Of a DNA stretch of 64,000 nt, positions 1 through 8,275 are shown one piece after another (the first letter of the stretch is position 1; the number at the start of each line of letters is the position of its first letter). The DNA is from Myceligenerans pegani (GTDB lineage: Bacteria > Actinomycetota > Actinomycetes > Actinomycetales > Cellulomonadaceae). The translations under genes and the position numbers were made by a program. The DNA is taken from positions 62,001 to 126,000 of the forward strand of contig NZ_JADBGR010000046.1 of the NCBI RefSeq assembly GCF_014892515.1, given 5' to 3'. Below the pieces are notes generated by a model. That model was not told where the DNA came from and searched no databases. It saw only the letters and a program-made list of their open reading frames with translations.

Positions 1-214
1 ACCCGGCTGCCAGGAACGTGCGCGCGTACCCCTCGAGCCCGTCGACCTCGGTCCCGTACCCGCCGGGCCGGCCCGGCAGGGTGACCAGACTGCCCGACGG
101 CGACGCGTACTTCAGCGCTGCGGTCAGCAGCCCGTCGGCGTAGGCCGCGAGTTCCTCCCGCGTCATCCCGTCGCGCCCGTAGCGGGTGGCCGGGGCCGGC
201 CGCGCGGCGCTCAT
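1..214 (-). CDS. DUF2264 domain protein, N-terminal part (gene runs off the window)
   Basis: Only the first 71 residues are inside the window; the rest lies to the left of base 1. The visible part has the conserved opening of DUF2264 proteins: a short basic start, a helix near residues 18-34, then the motif YASPSGSLVTLPGR and, near residue 58, DGLEGYARTFL. DUF2264 proteins are large, uncharacterised and probably (alpha/alpha)-barrel proteins often found in plant-polysaccharide loci. The ATG overlaps the stop codon of the upstream dehydrogenase as ATGA, so the two are probably translationally coupled. A GGAG Shine-Dalgarno lies within the end of that upstream gene. Family assignment is by motif recognition; the function is unknown. 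Confidence 0.72.
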   Translation of the reverse strand, partial: MSAARPAPATRYGRDGMTREELAAYADGLLTAALKYASPSGSLVTLPGRPGGYGTEVDGLEGYARTFLAAG

Positions 215-1233
215 GCGCTCGTCTCCAGGCTCTCGCGGGTGACCGGCGACACCGGCGCCTCGCCGCGCACGTACCGCTCCAGCTCGTCCAGCGCCGCGGC
301 CGTCATCCTGCGTGTCTCGGTGCCCAGCGAGCCGGCGATGTGCGGCGTGATCATGACGTTCGGCAGGTCGTAGAGCACCGAGTCGGCCGGCAGCGGCTCC
401 GGGTCGGTCACGTCGAGGACGGCGAAGAGCCGCCCGGTCTCGCACTCGGCCTCGAGCGCGGCCGTGTCCACGACCATGCCGCGGGCGGTGTTGATCAGGG
501 TGGCGCCGTCGGGCATCAGGGCGAGCTCGCGCGCGCCGATCAGGTGACGGGTGCTCGGCAGGGCCGGCGCGTGCAGCGAGGTGATGTCGCTCGCGGCCAG
601 CACCTCGTCGAGATCGGTGAGCCGGGCGCCCGCCGCCTTGACCTCGTCCCGGTCGGCGTACGGGTCGGAGACCAGCACCTCGCGCGTCTCGAGGGCCGCC
701 AGGCGGTCCACGACGCGGCGCCCGGTGCGCGAGAACCCGACGATCCCGATGGTCCGGCCCTGGTTGGACAGATCGCCGAAGCCGCTGAGCGACCAGTCGT
801 CCCGGGCGGTGCGGGCGCGCGCGGCGAGGAAAGGAGCGCGCTTGCCGGCCATGATGATCGCGGCGAACGTGAACTCGGCGACCGGAACGGCATTGGCGTC
901 GACCGCGTTGGTCACCAGCAGGTTCCGGTCCCAGACAGCATCGGTCACCAGGGGCCGCACGGTTCCCGCGCAGTGGATCACGGCGCGGAGGTTTGGGGCG
1001 GCGTCCAGGATCTCGGCGGTGAGGGGAGGAGCGCCCCAGGAGGTGAGGAGCACCTCGACGCCGGCCAGGCGCTCACGCGCCGCGGGCTCGTCCAGGCTCG
1101 CCACCTGCACCGGCTCCCCGAGCGTGGCCAGTTCCGCGAGCCGCGCGCGCTCGGCCGGGCCGAACTGGGTGCGGTACGTGGCGTGCGACATGGCCAGCAG
1201 CGCCTCGGGTCGGTTCACCTGCACGCCCTCCAT
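211..1233 (-). CDS. D-isomer-specific 2-hydroxyacid dehydrogenase family protein
   Basis: This 340-residue protein should interconvert a 2-hydroxy acid and a 2-keto acid with NAD(H) in the cytoplasm; the substrate is unknown. The Rossmann nucleotide-binding loop GIVGFSRTGRRV lies near residue 162, followed about 27 residues later by an acidic residue in SDPYA that would contact the ribose. The three catalytic residues of the family are visible: Arg in NTARG, Glu in DPEPLP and His in TPHIAGS. The glycine loop is GxxGxxxxG rather than the commonest GxGxxG. The ATG has a GGAG about 8 bases upstream. The gene is the first of a two-gene operon with the DUF2264 gene and is divergent from a sugar-sensing regulator, so a sugar-acid or uronate-derived substrate is plausible but not shown. 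Confidence 0.85.
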   Translation of the reverse strand: MEGVQVNRPEALLAMSHATYRTQFGPAERARLAELATLGEPVQVASLDEPAARERLAGVEVLLTSWGAPPLTAEILDAAPNLRAVIHCAGTVRPLVTDAVWDRNLLVTNAVDANAVPVAEFTFAAIIMAGKRAPFLAARARTARDDWSLSGFGDLSNQGRTIGIVGFSRTGRRVVDRLAALETREVLVSDPYADRDEVKAAGARLTDLDEVLAASDITSLHAPALPSTRHLIGARELALMPDGATLINTARGMVVDTAALEAECETGRLFAVLDVTDPEPLPADSVLYDLPNVMITPHIAGSLGTETRRMTAAALDELERYVRGEAPVSPVTRESLETSA

Positions 1234-1266
1234 AAGCTATCTCCGTTGATCGCCGATCGGTCAGCT

Positions 1267-1284
1267 TCGATCACTGACGATCGA
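1267..1284 (-). promoter_or_regulatory. Inverted repeat over the dehydrogenase promoter
   Basis: TCGATC and GATCGA are separated by six bases. The site covers a plausible minus-strand -10 (AGTGAT, 1270-1275) that lies 17 bases from a TTGACT -35 at 1293-1298. It shares the heptamer GATCACT with the palindrome at 1349-1362, so one regulator, most simply the divergent gene at 1429, may bind both. Confidence 0.5.
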
Positions 1285-1338
1285 TGACGGACAGTCAAAC
1301 GCATGAGGGACCGGATGCGCAAGTGCAGAACGACACAG

Positions 1339-1362
1339 TAGGATGACAGAAGTGATCACTTC
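1339..1362 (+). promoter_or_regulatory. Promoter -10 and operator palindrome of the DeoR/LacI-hybrid regulator
   Basis: A TANNNT -10 element, TAGGAT, is at 1339-1344. The perfect 14-bp palindrome GAAGTGATCACTTC at 1349-1362 covers the predicted transcription start near 1351. A repressor bound here would block initiation, so autoregulation is likely. No convincing -35 was seen. Confidence 0.55.
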
Positions 1363-1428
1363 CGATCATCGTTCGGGCCCCGATGGCGACCGGCCCGAAC
1401 GATACGACCACGAAGAAGGAGGTCAGCG

Positions 1429-2619
1429 ATGACCACCGAGCCCGCGGCCCTCCTACCGGCCGAACGACGCGCACGCCTCGTGCAGCGCCTGCACGACGAC
1501 GGATGGGCGCGCGTCGCCGATCTGGCCGCGGCGCTCGGCGTCACGCCGGTGACCGTGCGGCGCGACATCGCCCAGCTCGCCGAGGAGGGCGTGCTGGAAC
1601 GCGTGCACGGAGGGGCGCGGCTCGTGCCCGGTTCCGACCGCCCCGACCTGCCGGAGGGCACCGATGCCGCCGCTCGGACCGCCGTGCCGAACCGCTCGCT
1701 CGCCCGCAGGACGTCTGGCCCGGCCGGATCCGGACGGCCGGAGGCGGTGTGGGCGGGCCCGTCCGGCACGACGGCGGAGGCCAGGACCCTCACCATCGGC
1801 ATGGTCGTGCCAAGCCTCGACTACTACTACCCCGAGGTGATCCGCGGGGCGCGGGTCACCGCCGCGAACGCCGACGTCCGGATCATCCTGCGCAACGGCT
1901 CGTACGACGCCGACGAGGTGCGCCGCCAGGTCGCCGCGCTGGCGGCGTCCACGGACGGGCTGCTGGTCAGCCCGCCCGTGGACGCGCCGGAGGTGACCGA
2001 GTGGCTCACCACGCTCGGCGTCCCGGTGGTGCTCGTGGAGCGTCGCGGACAGGCCGGGCCGTTCCACGAGCCCCTCGAGTCGGTGGTGACGGATCACGCC
2101 CTCGGCGCGGCCATGGGCGTGCGGCACCTCGCGGCCGAGGGGCACGGCCGGATCGGGCTCGTGACGTCCCGGACGAGCCCGACCAGTCGCGGCGTCCGAG
2201 CCGGCTGGCGCGAGGCCGTCGGCGAGCTCGGGCTCGGCGACGGCTGCCTCGACCTGGACACGGTCTCGCACCGGGACCCCGGCTGGCACGACGACACCGA
2301 GCGTGTCCTGGACGCGTGCGCCGGATCGGGCACGACGGCGCTGCTCGTGCACGCCGACCGAGAGGCGATCAGCCTCGTGGAACGAGCCCGCGATCGCGGC
2401 CTGCGGGTCCCGGAGGATCTCGCCGTCGTCGCGTACGACGACGAGGTGGCCGGGCTCGCCGATCCGCCGATCACCGGTATCCGGCCACCCAAGGCGGCGC
2501 TGGGCGCGGCCGCGCTCGACCTCCTCGTCCGTCGCATCACCGAACCCGACCGCCCGGTGCACCGGATCCAGCTCGGCCCGCAGCTGATCGTGCGGGCATC
2601 GAGCAGGACCGCGGAATGA
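1429..2619 (+). CDS. Hybrid transcription regulator: DeoR-type HTH with LacI-type periplasmic-binding-like sensor
   Basis: The N-terminal 65 residues are a DeoR-like winged helix, including WARVADLAAALGVTPVTVRR and the DeoR-type ending ERVHGGARL. After a linker of about 55 residues the protein becomes a LacI/periplasmic-binding-like sensor, starting near LTIGMVVPSLDYYYPE and including GLLVSPPVDAPEV and the late motif PEDLAVVAYDDEVAGLADPPIT. This swap of reading head between regulator families is a known minority architecture in actinobacteria. The ATG is chosen because AGAAGGAGG lies 6 bases before it. The gene is divergent from the dehydrogenase/DUF2264 operon, which is its likely target together with its own promoter. 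The effector is probably a sugar or sugar acid but cannot be named from sequence. Confidence 0.85.
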   Translation: MTTEPAALLPAERRARLVQRLHDDGWARVADLAAALGVTPVTVRRDIAQLAEEGVLERVHGGARLVPGSDRPDLPEGTDAAARTAVPNRSLARRTSGPAGSGRPEAVWAGPSGTTAEARTLTIGMVVPSLDYYYPEVIRGARVTAANADVRIILRNGSYDADEVRRQVAALAASTDGLLVSPPVDAPEVTEWLTTLGVPVVLVERRGQAGPFHEPLESVVTDHALGAAMGVRHLAAEGHGRIGLVTSRTSPTSRGVRAGWREAVGELGLGDGCLDLDTVSHRDPGWHDDTERVLDACAGSGTTALLVHADREAISLVERARDRGLRVPEDLAVVAYDDEVAGLADPPITGIRPPKAALGAAALDLLVRRITEPDRPVHRIQLGPQLIVRASSRTAE

Positions 2620-2640
2620 CCGGCCGAGGCACGGAGGCGC

Positions 2641-4053
2641 CTAGCGGCGTTCCCACTGCTGGTTGGTCTGGCCGTTGCAGGCGTAGGTGATGATCTGCGC
2701 GCCCGATCCGGTGCCCCCGCCGCTGACATCCAGGCACTCGCCGGTGTTCCTGGCCCGGATGGTCAGGTAGCCGCCCGAGGACTGGCTCGACCACTGCTGG
2801 TCGGTGCCGCCGTCGCAGGTCTGCTGCGTGATCGTGGTGGCGTTCTCCTGGAGGCACATGTTCGAGTGCCGCGCCACGATCGTGACGTAGCCGTTTCCGG
2901 CGTCACGGAACCAGAACCGCTGGTTGCCCTGCCCGTTGCAGGTGTAGGTCTTCAGCTGCTCACCCGCCGTCATGGTGTTGTTCGTGACGTCGGCGCACGT
3001 GCTCGCGTGGCGCGGTTCGAGCGTGAGGAACGGCCCGCCCTGTCCGGTGACCGTCCCGGCCTCGGTGTCGATGACCAGCTCGGGGAAGTAGTCGATCTCC
3101 ATGGTGGTGCTGTTCGGGAACTCGATCGGGGCCCAGACGTACCGGGAGTCGTTGACGATGCCGCCGAACGAGTTGCCCCAGCGGTCGCCCAGGTACAGGT
3201 AGTCGGTGCCCTGGCTGCCCTGGACCGGCAGCACGAAGGCCGTCTGCGAGCCGTACATCGTCGAGTCGCCGACGTTGCGCATCGCGGTCCAGGGGCCGGT
3301 GACGCTCGGTGCGGTCGCGTACTGCTGCTGGTTGGGCGACCAGCCGGTCGCACCGGACGTGAGCATGAAGTAGGTACTGCCGCGCTTGAAGAGGGCGGGT
3401 GCCTCGCGGTGGCCGCCGTGCCACGGGTCGGCGACGAGCGCGTCGATGCCCGCGTAGTCGGCGGTGAGGCGGTAGATGTGCAGGTCGTAGTTCTCCCGGG
3501 CGGCGGAGTACATGTACCCGGTGCCGTCGTCGTCCACGAACACGCCGATGTCGCGGGACATGTGGCCGAGCGGCCGGAAGCTGCCCCGGTAGTCGTAGCT
3601 GCCGCAGGGCTGGTTGGTGGTGGAGACCGCGACGGCGGCCCGCGCCTCGCTGTAGTCGACGCCGTTCTCCTTGTGCGCCCAGATCACGTAGCGGTCCGTG
3701 GCCGCGTTGTACATGATCTTGGGGCGTTCGATGTTGGCCTGCTGCAGCTCCGGGTCGCTGGACTGCGTCAGCACGTTGTTGACGAACTCCCAGTTCGCCA
3801 GGTCGGTGGACCGGTAGCAGCTGACGTACCGGAAGCCGTTGTTGTCCGGCTGCCGGTTCTCGCCGATCCAGTAGTAGTAGCTCCCCGCCTTCACGACACC
3901 GCCGCCGTGGGCGTGGACGGGGCTCCCGGCCGTGGTCGTGAACTGGGTCGCGTTCGGGACGATCACCTCGTCGGCACGGGCCGGCAGGCCGAGCGCCAGT
4001 GTCGAGGCGGCCGCGCAGCACAGGGCCGCGAGGACCCCGTAGATGCGTCGCAT
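2641..4053 (-). CDS. Secreted GH43 (subfamily 24-like) exo-beta-1,3-galactanase with C-terminal CBM13
   Basis: This 470-residue secreted enzyme probably releases galactose units from the beta-1,3-galactan backbone of arabinogalactan. Residues 1-27 form a signal peptide ending in PARA. Residues about 35-325 form a GH43 five-bladed propeller with the subfamily-24 landmarks HAHGGG, ERPK, SRDIGVFVDDDG, HREAPALFK and SGATGWSPN. Glu109, Glu217 and Gln270 align with the residues described for the fungal family member Pc1,3Gal43A, where a Gln replaces the usual Asp base; this alignment is from memory. Residues about 340-470 are a ricin-B-like CBM13 with three QxW motifs. The start at 4053 is preferred over 4083 because it opens the signal peptide and follows GAAGGAG. 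The promoter carries a LacI operator shared with the importer at 9139-10083. Confidence 0.86.
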   Translation of the reverse strand: MRRIYGVLAALCCAAASTLALGLPARADEVIVPNATQFTTTAGSPVHAHGGGVVKAGSYYYWIGENRQPDNNGFRYVSCYRSTDLANWEFVNNVLTQSSDPELQQANIERPKIMYNAATDRYVIWAHKENGVDYSEARAAVAVSTTNQPCGSYDYRGSFRPLGHMSRDIGVFVDDDGTGYMYSAARENYDLHIYRLTADYAGIDALVADPWHGGHREAPALFKRGSTYFMLTSGATGWSPNQQQYATAPSVTGPWTAMRNVGDSTMYGSQTAFVLPVQGSQGTDYLYLGDRWGNSFGGIVNDSRYVWAPIEFPNSTTMEIDYFPELVIDTEAGTVTGQGGPFLTLEPRHASTCADVTNNTMTAGEQLKTYTCNGQGNQRFWFRDAGNGYVTIVARHSNMCLQENATTITQQTCDGGTDQQWSSQSSGGYLTIRARNTGECLDVSGGGTGSGAQIITYACNGQTNQQWERR

Positions 4054-4148
4054 GACGAACCACACTCCTTCATCGCAGTGCACTTCCGCCCCCGCGGCCG
4101 TCGTCGGCTCGGGGGCGACCCGGAGTCACCATCGACCGGGCCGCCACG

Positions 4149-4177
4149 AGACTATGGCAACGTTAACATCGGGTCAA
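4149..4177 (-). promoter_or_regulatory. Galactanase promoter with LacI operator in the spacer
   Basis: On the minus strand a TTGACC -35 (4172-4177) and a TAGTCT -10 (4149-4154) are exactly 17 bases apart. The spacer holds TGGCAACGTTAACA (4155-4168 on the plus strand), a LacI-type operator centred on CG. Eight contiguous bases, CGTTAACA, match one half of the operator at 10137-10150. A repressor bound here would exclude RNA polymerase. Transcription should start near 4142, leaving a leader of about 90 bases. Confidence 0.75.
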
Positions 4178-4238
4178 TAGCCCATTTACGACACGGGAAG
4201 GGAGTCAGGTCAGCCGTGCCGCGCCGGGTTCACCGGCG

Positions 4239-4712
4239 TCACGCCTCGCCGACCAGGTCCAGCACCACCACCGGGGTCTGGACCCGGCGACGCGCCGCGA
4301 AGGCCTCGATGTCGCCCCAGCCCTCGGCCGAGTTGAGCTTTCGCCAGAGCTCGTCGCGTTCGGTGCCGACGGCCTCCCGCGCCCGGACCCGGAACGTGCC
4401 GTCGACGGTCCGGGCGGTCGCCTCCGGATTCGCCTGCAGGTTGAGCCACCACAACGGTGGCGTGTCGCCCCACCCGTTCATCGCCAGCGTCACGAGACGG
4501 TCGCCGTCCCGCACGTAGGAGAGGATCACGGCGCGCTCCGTACCCGTACGACGCCCCGTGACGATCAGCCGCAGCATGCCGCCCTTCCCGGGTTCCGCCT
4601 CGCGCAGGAACCTCTTGCCGCCCACGCGATAGAGGAACCGGTGGACGCGCCAGGCGGTCCGGATGAACCATCGCGGCGGGAGCCACGGAGTCTTGCTGTC
4701 GGTACTCGTCAT
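4239..4712 (-). CDS. Nitroreductase/deazaflavin (F420)-dependent oxidoreductase family protein (DUF385-like)
   Basis: This small protein of 157 residues resembles the split-beta-barrel deazaflavin-dependent nitroreductase family (DUF385, related to mycobacterial Ddn). Visible family features are a basic amphipathic N-terminus with WFIRTAWRVHRFLYR, then MLRLIVTGRRTGTERAV, the glycine-rich LVTLAMNGWGD and PLWWLNLQANPEATA. The family uses F420H2 to reduce varied organic substrates and some members sit at the membrane face; the substrate here is unknown. The ATG at 4712 has GAGGTCGAG just upstream; a GTG at 4748 in the same frame is the alternative. It sits between the two galactan genes on the same strand but has no obvious metabolic link to them. 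Confidence 0.72.
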   Translation of the reverse strand: MTSTDSKTPWLPPRWFIRTAWRVHRFLYRVGGKRFLREAEPGKGGMLRLIVTGRRTGTERAVILSYVRDGDRLVTLAMNGWGDTPPLWWLNLQANPEATARTVDGTFRVRAREAVGTERDELWRKLNSAEGWGDIEAFAARRRVQTPVVVLDLVGEA

Positions 4713-4861
4713 CTCGACCTCGGAACGCCAAGCCGTGAGCAGCCTCACGGAACTGTCGGTGGGGACCGTGCGAACGGTCTCACCCTAGGCCCTTCCGCCA
4801 GGCAGCAACAGACTCGCGCAGGCTCCTGACGGGCGAAATCGCGGCGAGCCCGCTCGGCCGG

Positions 4862-6679
4862 TCACTCCTCGTCGTGACCGAGGTCCGGCTCCGGGACGAA
4901 GCTCACCTCCGACGACGACGCCCCGTGCAGTTCCAGGACCACGAGCTCGTTGCGTTTCCGCATCACCGGGCCCGGCACGTACATCGTGCGGGTGGGGCCG
5001 TGGCTCCAGTAGCGGCCGAGCGGCCAGCCGTTCACCCAGGCCAGGCCCTTGGTCCAGCCGTCGAGCCGGAGGAAGTGGTCCGCACCCGGCTCGCTCGTGA
5101 ACTCCGCCCGGCACAGCACGGGACCGGCGACCGGCCCGCTGTCGCTGCCGTCGATGTCCGACGACGTCCGCCGGTCCGCCGCGAATGCCTCGCGAACCGC
5201 GGGGGTCAGCAGCCCGTCGGCTCCCTCCAGCTCCAGCGGCGTCACCGACCAGTCCGTCACCTCCCGCGACGCCGTCCGCGCCGGCCCGATCAGGCCCTTC
5301 GCCTCGCCGATCCGGGGCCCGTAGTTGACCCGCCCCTGGTCCTCGACGAGCAGGGTGAGCTCACCGTCCACCGGCGGCAGCGGCAGCGTGCGCTCCCCGA
5401 GCGTCCGGCTCAGCGTGCCGGCCGGCGCGCCGTCGACGAACGCGATCGCCCGGTCGCGGACCTCACCGAAGGTGATGGCGCGGTCGTCGGGCCGGATGCG
5501 GGTCGTGTAGACGCTGAGTCCGGACCAGTGCCGGACGTCGTCGTGCGTGGGCAGGCGATCGTGGCGCCCGGTACGCCCCAGGACCTCGACCACCCGCGCC
5601 AGCGGCACCAGCTCGCCCAGGGGAACGGTGAGAGCCGGCGCCGGGCCCGCGGCGGGCGGCGACTCGGAGGGCACCTCCCGGTACCGCCCGATCACCTCGC
5701 GCATCGCGAAGAACTTCGGCGTCGGCGCCCCGTGCTCGGCCAGGGGCGCGTCGTAGTCGTACGACGTCGTGATGGGCAGGTACGTGCCCTTGTCGTTCGC
5801 GCCGCTGGTCAGCCCGAAGTTCGTCCCGCCGTGGAACATGTACGAGTTCACGGACGCGCCCGCCGCCAGCAGGTCGTCGAGGTCCTGGGCGTTCGTGCCG
5901 GGCGCCGCGACGTGATGGTGCTGCCCCCACGAGTCGAACCAGCCGTTCCAGAACTCCATGCACATCAGCGGCCCGGTCGGCTGGTGACGCCGCAGCACCT
6001 CCAGGCGCTCCGACGCCCGCGACCCGAACGACGCCATCTTGTGCAGCCCGGGCATCCCGCCCCGGGACAGGTGGTGGTCGCTCGCCTGGTCCACGGTGAA
6101 CAGCGGGACGTCCAGGTGCTCGCGCAGCAGGTCCACGAGTGCGCGCAGGTACGCCTCCCGGCGCTCGGGCGGGTCATCGCCGTAGGCGCCGTACTCGTTC
6201 TCCACCTGCACCGCGAGCACCGGGCCGCCTGCCGTGACCTGCCGCTTCGCGACGATCGGCAGCAGCGCCCCGAAGTACTCGCCGATCGCGTCGAGGAACG
6301 CCGGGTCCGCGCATCGCACGGCGGCCGCGCCACGACCGCCGTCGTCGGCGAACAGCCAGGCCGGCAGGCCGCCGCCGTCCCATTCCGCGCAGATGTACGG
6401 CCCGGGCCGCACGATCGCGTGCAGGCCCTCGGCCGCGACGAGGTCGAGGAACCGGCCCAGGTCGTACCGCCCGGTGGTGCGGAACTCGCCGCGCGACGGC
6501 GCGTGGAAGTTCCAGGGAACGTACGTCTCGACCGCGTTCAGCCCCATGAGCCGGGCCTTGCGGATCCGGTCGGCCCACAGGTCGGGGTGCACCCGGAAGT
6601 AGTGCAGCGCCCCGCTGACGAGTTGCAGGGGCTTCCCGTCGAGCAGGAAGTCCCGCTCCCCGATCTCGAACGCAGACAT
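4862..6679 (-). CDS. GH35 beta-galactosidase
   Basis: This 605-residue enzyme hydrolyses terminal beta-galactosides. No signal peptide is visible, so it should act in the cytoplasm on imported oligosaccharides. The TIM barrel fills residues 8-330 with the GH35 hallmarks GALHYFRVHPDLW, ETYVPWNFHAPSRGEF, RPGPYICAEWDGGGLPAWL and FHGGTNFG. The acid/base is Glu162 in VENEYGAYG and the nucleophile is Glu242 in CMEFWNGWFD. The C-terminal half has beta-jelly-roll motifs typical of the family, including GWTKGLAWVNGWPLGRYW. The ATG is preceded by GAGGAAAGGAA. The gene lies downstream of the CUT1 importer genes and the hairpin after the binding-protein gene, which suggests read-through or a separate promoter. 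It fits galactan use together with the GH43 enzyme. Confidence 0.95.
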   Translation of the reverse strand: MSAFEIGERDFLLDGKPLQLVSGALHYFRVHPDLWADRIRKARLMGLNAVETYVPWNFHAPSRGEFRTTGRYDLGRFLDLVAAEGLHAIVRPGPYICAEWDGGGLPAWLFADDGGRGAAAVRCADPAFLDAIGEYFGALLPIVAKRQVTAGGPVLAVQVENEYGAYGDDPPERREAYLRALVDLLREHLDVPLFTVDQASDHHLSRGGMPGLHKMASFGSRASERLEVLRRHQPTGPLMCMEFWNGWFDSWGQHHHVAAPGTNAQDLDDLLAAGASVNSYMFHGGTNFGLTSGANDKGTYLPITTSYDYDAPLAEHGAPTPKFFAMREVIGRYREVPSESPPAAGPAPALTVPLGELVPLARVVEVLGRTGRHDRLPTHDDVRHWSGLSVYTTRIRPDDRAITFGEVRDRAIAFVDGAPAGTLSRTLGERTLPLPPVDGELTLLVEDQGRVNYGPRIGEAKGLIGPARTASREVTDWSVTPLELEGADGLLTPAVREAFAADRRTSSDIDGSDSGPVAGPVLCRAEFTSEPGADHFLRLDGWTKGLAWVNGWPLGRYWSHGPTRTMYVPGPVMRKRNELVVLELHGASSSEVSFVPEPDLGHDEE

Positions 6680-6760
6680 GGGTTCCTTTCCTCGAGCGAT
6701 CCTGTTCCTACCGTCCCCACTGGCCGCCCCGCACAGGCGGCCGGCGGACGTGCCGATTCC

Positions 6761-6825
6761 GTGATCGGTCCCTCGGCGGGGGCCGGCAGTTCGAACTACC
6801 GATCACCCACCGAGGGACCGATCAC
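6761..6825 (-). terminator. Strong hairpin after the sugar-binding-protein gene
   Basis: Sixteen bases (GTGATCGGTCCCTCGG, 6761-6776) pair perfectly with 6810-6825. Three more G-C pairs follow past a single mismatch, around a loop of about 25 bases. It lies 6 bases beyond the binding-protein stop codon and has no T tract. It is either a terminator or an mRNA-stabilising end that limits read-through into the GH35 gene. Confidence 0.75.
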
Positions 6826-6831
6826 AGCGTC

Positions 6832-8175
6832 TCACTCGGTGACCGTGAAGCCCTGGTCGGTGCCGTACTGCACGTTGTCGGCCTGCCACGCGGCCAGGCC
6901 GTCGGCCAGGCTCGTCTCACCGAGCCACGCCTGCCCCGCCGTGTCGGCGAAGATGCCGTTCGCGTACGCCTGCCACGGCAGGTACTGCCAGCCCTCGACG
7001 ACGTTCTCCGCGCCGCCCGCGAGCACCTCGTTGATCGCCTGGCCGCCGAAGTACTCGGACTCGTACGTGAGGAACTCGTCCGACTCCAGCTGCTTGACCG
7101 TGGCCGGGAAACCGCCGGTCTCCATGAACGCCTCGATCGACTCGTCGCTCGAGTTGAGCCACTTGAGGAAGCCGACGCCCAGCAGCTTGTTGGGCGCATC
7201 GGCGGGGACAGCCTCGGCCGAGCCGCCGTTCTCGGCGTTCACCGGGGTGCCGTCGTAGGTCAGCATCGGGGCGATCCGCCAGTCGCCGGCGCCGTCGGGC
7301 ACGCTGCCCTCGAGGATGCCCGGCCCCCACGCGCCGAACGTGATCGACGCGATGGTGCCCTCGTTGAGGGCGGCGTACCACTCGTCGGTCCAGCCGGGGA
7401 TGTCGCAGAGGATGTCGGCGTCGATGACCTGCTGGTACATGTCGACGAACTTCGTGGTGCCCTCGTCGGCGAGGTCGATCGTGACCGTCTCGCCCTCCGT
7501 GCGGAACGGCTGCCCGCCGGCCTGCCAGATGAGGCTCGTGGTGAGGCCGGGGTCGCCCGTGTCGTTGCCGATGCAGACGTCGGGGTCGGCCTCCTTCAGG
7601 GCCTTGCCGGCCTCGAGGTACTCGTCCCACGTCGTGGGGACGTCCACGCCGTGCTCGTCGAACACGGCCTGGTTGTAGAAGAACGCCATGGGGCCGCTGT
7701 CCTGCGGCAGGCCCCAGATTCCGTCGTTCTGCGACACCGCGCCCCAGGTCGACGGCGTGTACAGGCTCTCGAGCTCGTCGAAGCCGTACTCGGTCAGGTC
7801 CGTGAGCTGCCCCGGGAGCTGGAACTGCAGCAGCGACTGGTACTCGATCTGCACCACGTCCGGGATGCCGTCCCCGGCCGCGATGGCGTTCTGCAGCGCC
7901 TGGTTGGACTCGGCGGTTCCGGTCGTGTCGACCAGGTTCACGTCCACGTTCGGGTAGGCCGCCTCGAACGCCTCGATCTGCTTCTCGGCCTGCGGCGTCC
8001 ACGTCCAGTAGGTGAGTTCGCCGCCCTCCTGGAGAGCGGCCTCGATCTCGTCGGCCGTGGCGCCCTCGCCGCCACCGCCGCCGGTCTCGGATCCGCCGCC
8101 GCAGGCGGCGAGCGTCCCGGCCAGGGCCAGTCCGGCGCCGGCGGCCAGCGCCCGGCGCATCGTGTGGTTCTTCAT
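6832..8175 (-). CDS. ABC sugar-binding lipoprotein (CUT1, family 1 extracellular solute-binding protein)
   Basis: This 447-residue lipoprotein should capture an oligosaccharide outside the cell and hand it to the permeases encoded just upstream. It has a basic N-terminus, a hydrophobic stretch and the lipobox LAGTLAAC at about residue 25, then a Gly-rich tether. The mature part has family-1 binding-protein features such as LTYWTWTPQAEKQIEAFEAAYPN near residue 55, GDGIPDVVQIEY and GIWGLPQDSGPMAFFYN. The start is supported by GGGAGAA 8 bases upstream. It is separated from the permease genes by a hairpin at 8231-8269. No ATPase gene is present in this cluster, so a shared MsiK-type ATPase from elsewhere in the genome is needed. 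Galacto-oligosaccharide is the likely ligand from context only. Confidence 0.9.
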   Translation of the reverse strand: MKNHTMRRALAAGAGLALAGTLAACGGGSETGGGGGEGATADEIEAALQEGGELTYWTWTPQAEKQIEAFEAAYPNVDVNLVDTTGTAESNQALQNAIAAGDGIPDVVQIEYQSLLQFQLPGQLTDLTEYGFDELESLYTPSTWGAVSQNDGIWGLPQDSGPMAFFYNQAVFDEHGVDVPTTWDEYLEAGKALKEADPDVCIGNDTGDPGLTTSLIWQAGGQPFRTEGETVTIDLADEGTTKFVDMYQQVIDADILCDIPGWTDEWYAALNEGTIASITFGAWGPGILEGSVPDGAGDWRIAPMLTYDGTPVNAENGGSAEAVPADAPNKLLGVGFLKWLNSSDESIEAFMETGGFPATVKQLESDEFLTYESEYFGGQAINEVLAGGAENVVEGWQYLPWQAYANGIFADTAGQAWLGETSLADGLAAWQADNVQYGTDQGFTVTE

Positions 8176-8230
8176 GATGGTTCTCCCGCGTCGTCGTCGA
8201 TGAGGTGATATCGGGCTTTGAGGTTTCAGG

Positions 8231-8269
8231 GACGACGGCGGTCGTGGGCGCGCCCGCGCCGCCGTCGTC
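8231..8269 (-). terminator. Intercistronic hairpin between importer permease and binding-protein genes
   Basis: GACGACGGCG at 8231-8240 pairs with 8260-8269, and further G-C pairs continue inwards. The first 17 bases (GACGACGGCGGTCGTGG) are identical to the left arm of the hairpin at 33963-33979. It lies 6 bases past the permease stop codon and upstream of the binding-protein gene, so it may act as a processing or partial termination site that sets different expression levels. Confidence 0.65.
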
Positions 8270-8275
8270 GGTTGT

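Noticed and set aside
2620-2640. Terminator between the DeoR-hybrid gene and the convergent galactanase gene
   Set aside because: The gap is 21 bases and I see no stable inverted repeat; termination may occur inside coding sequence.
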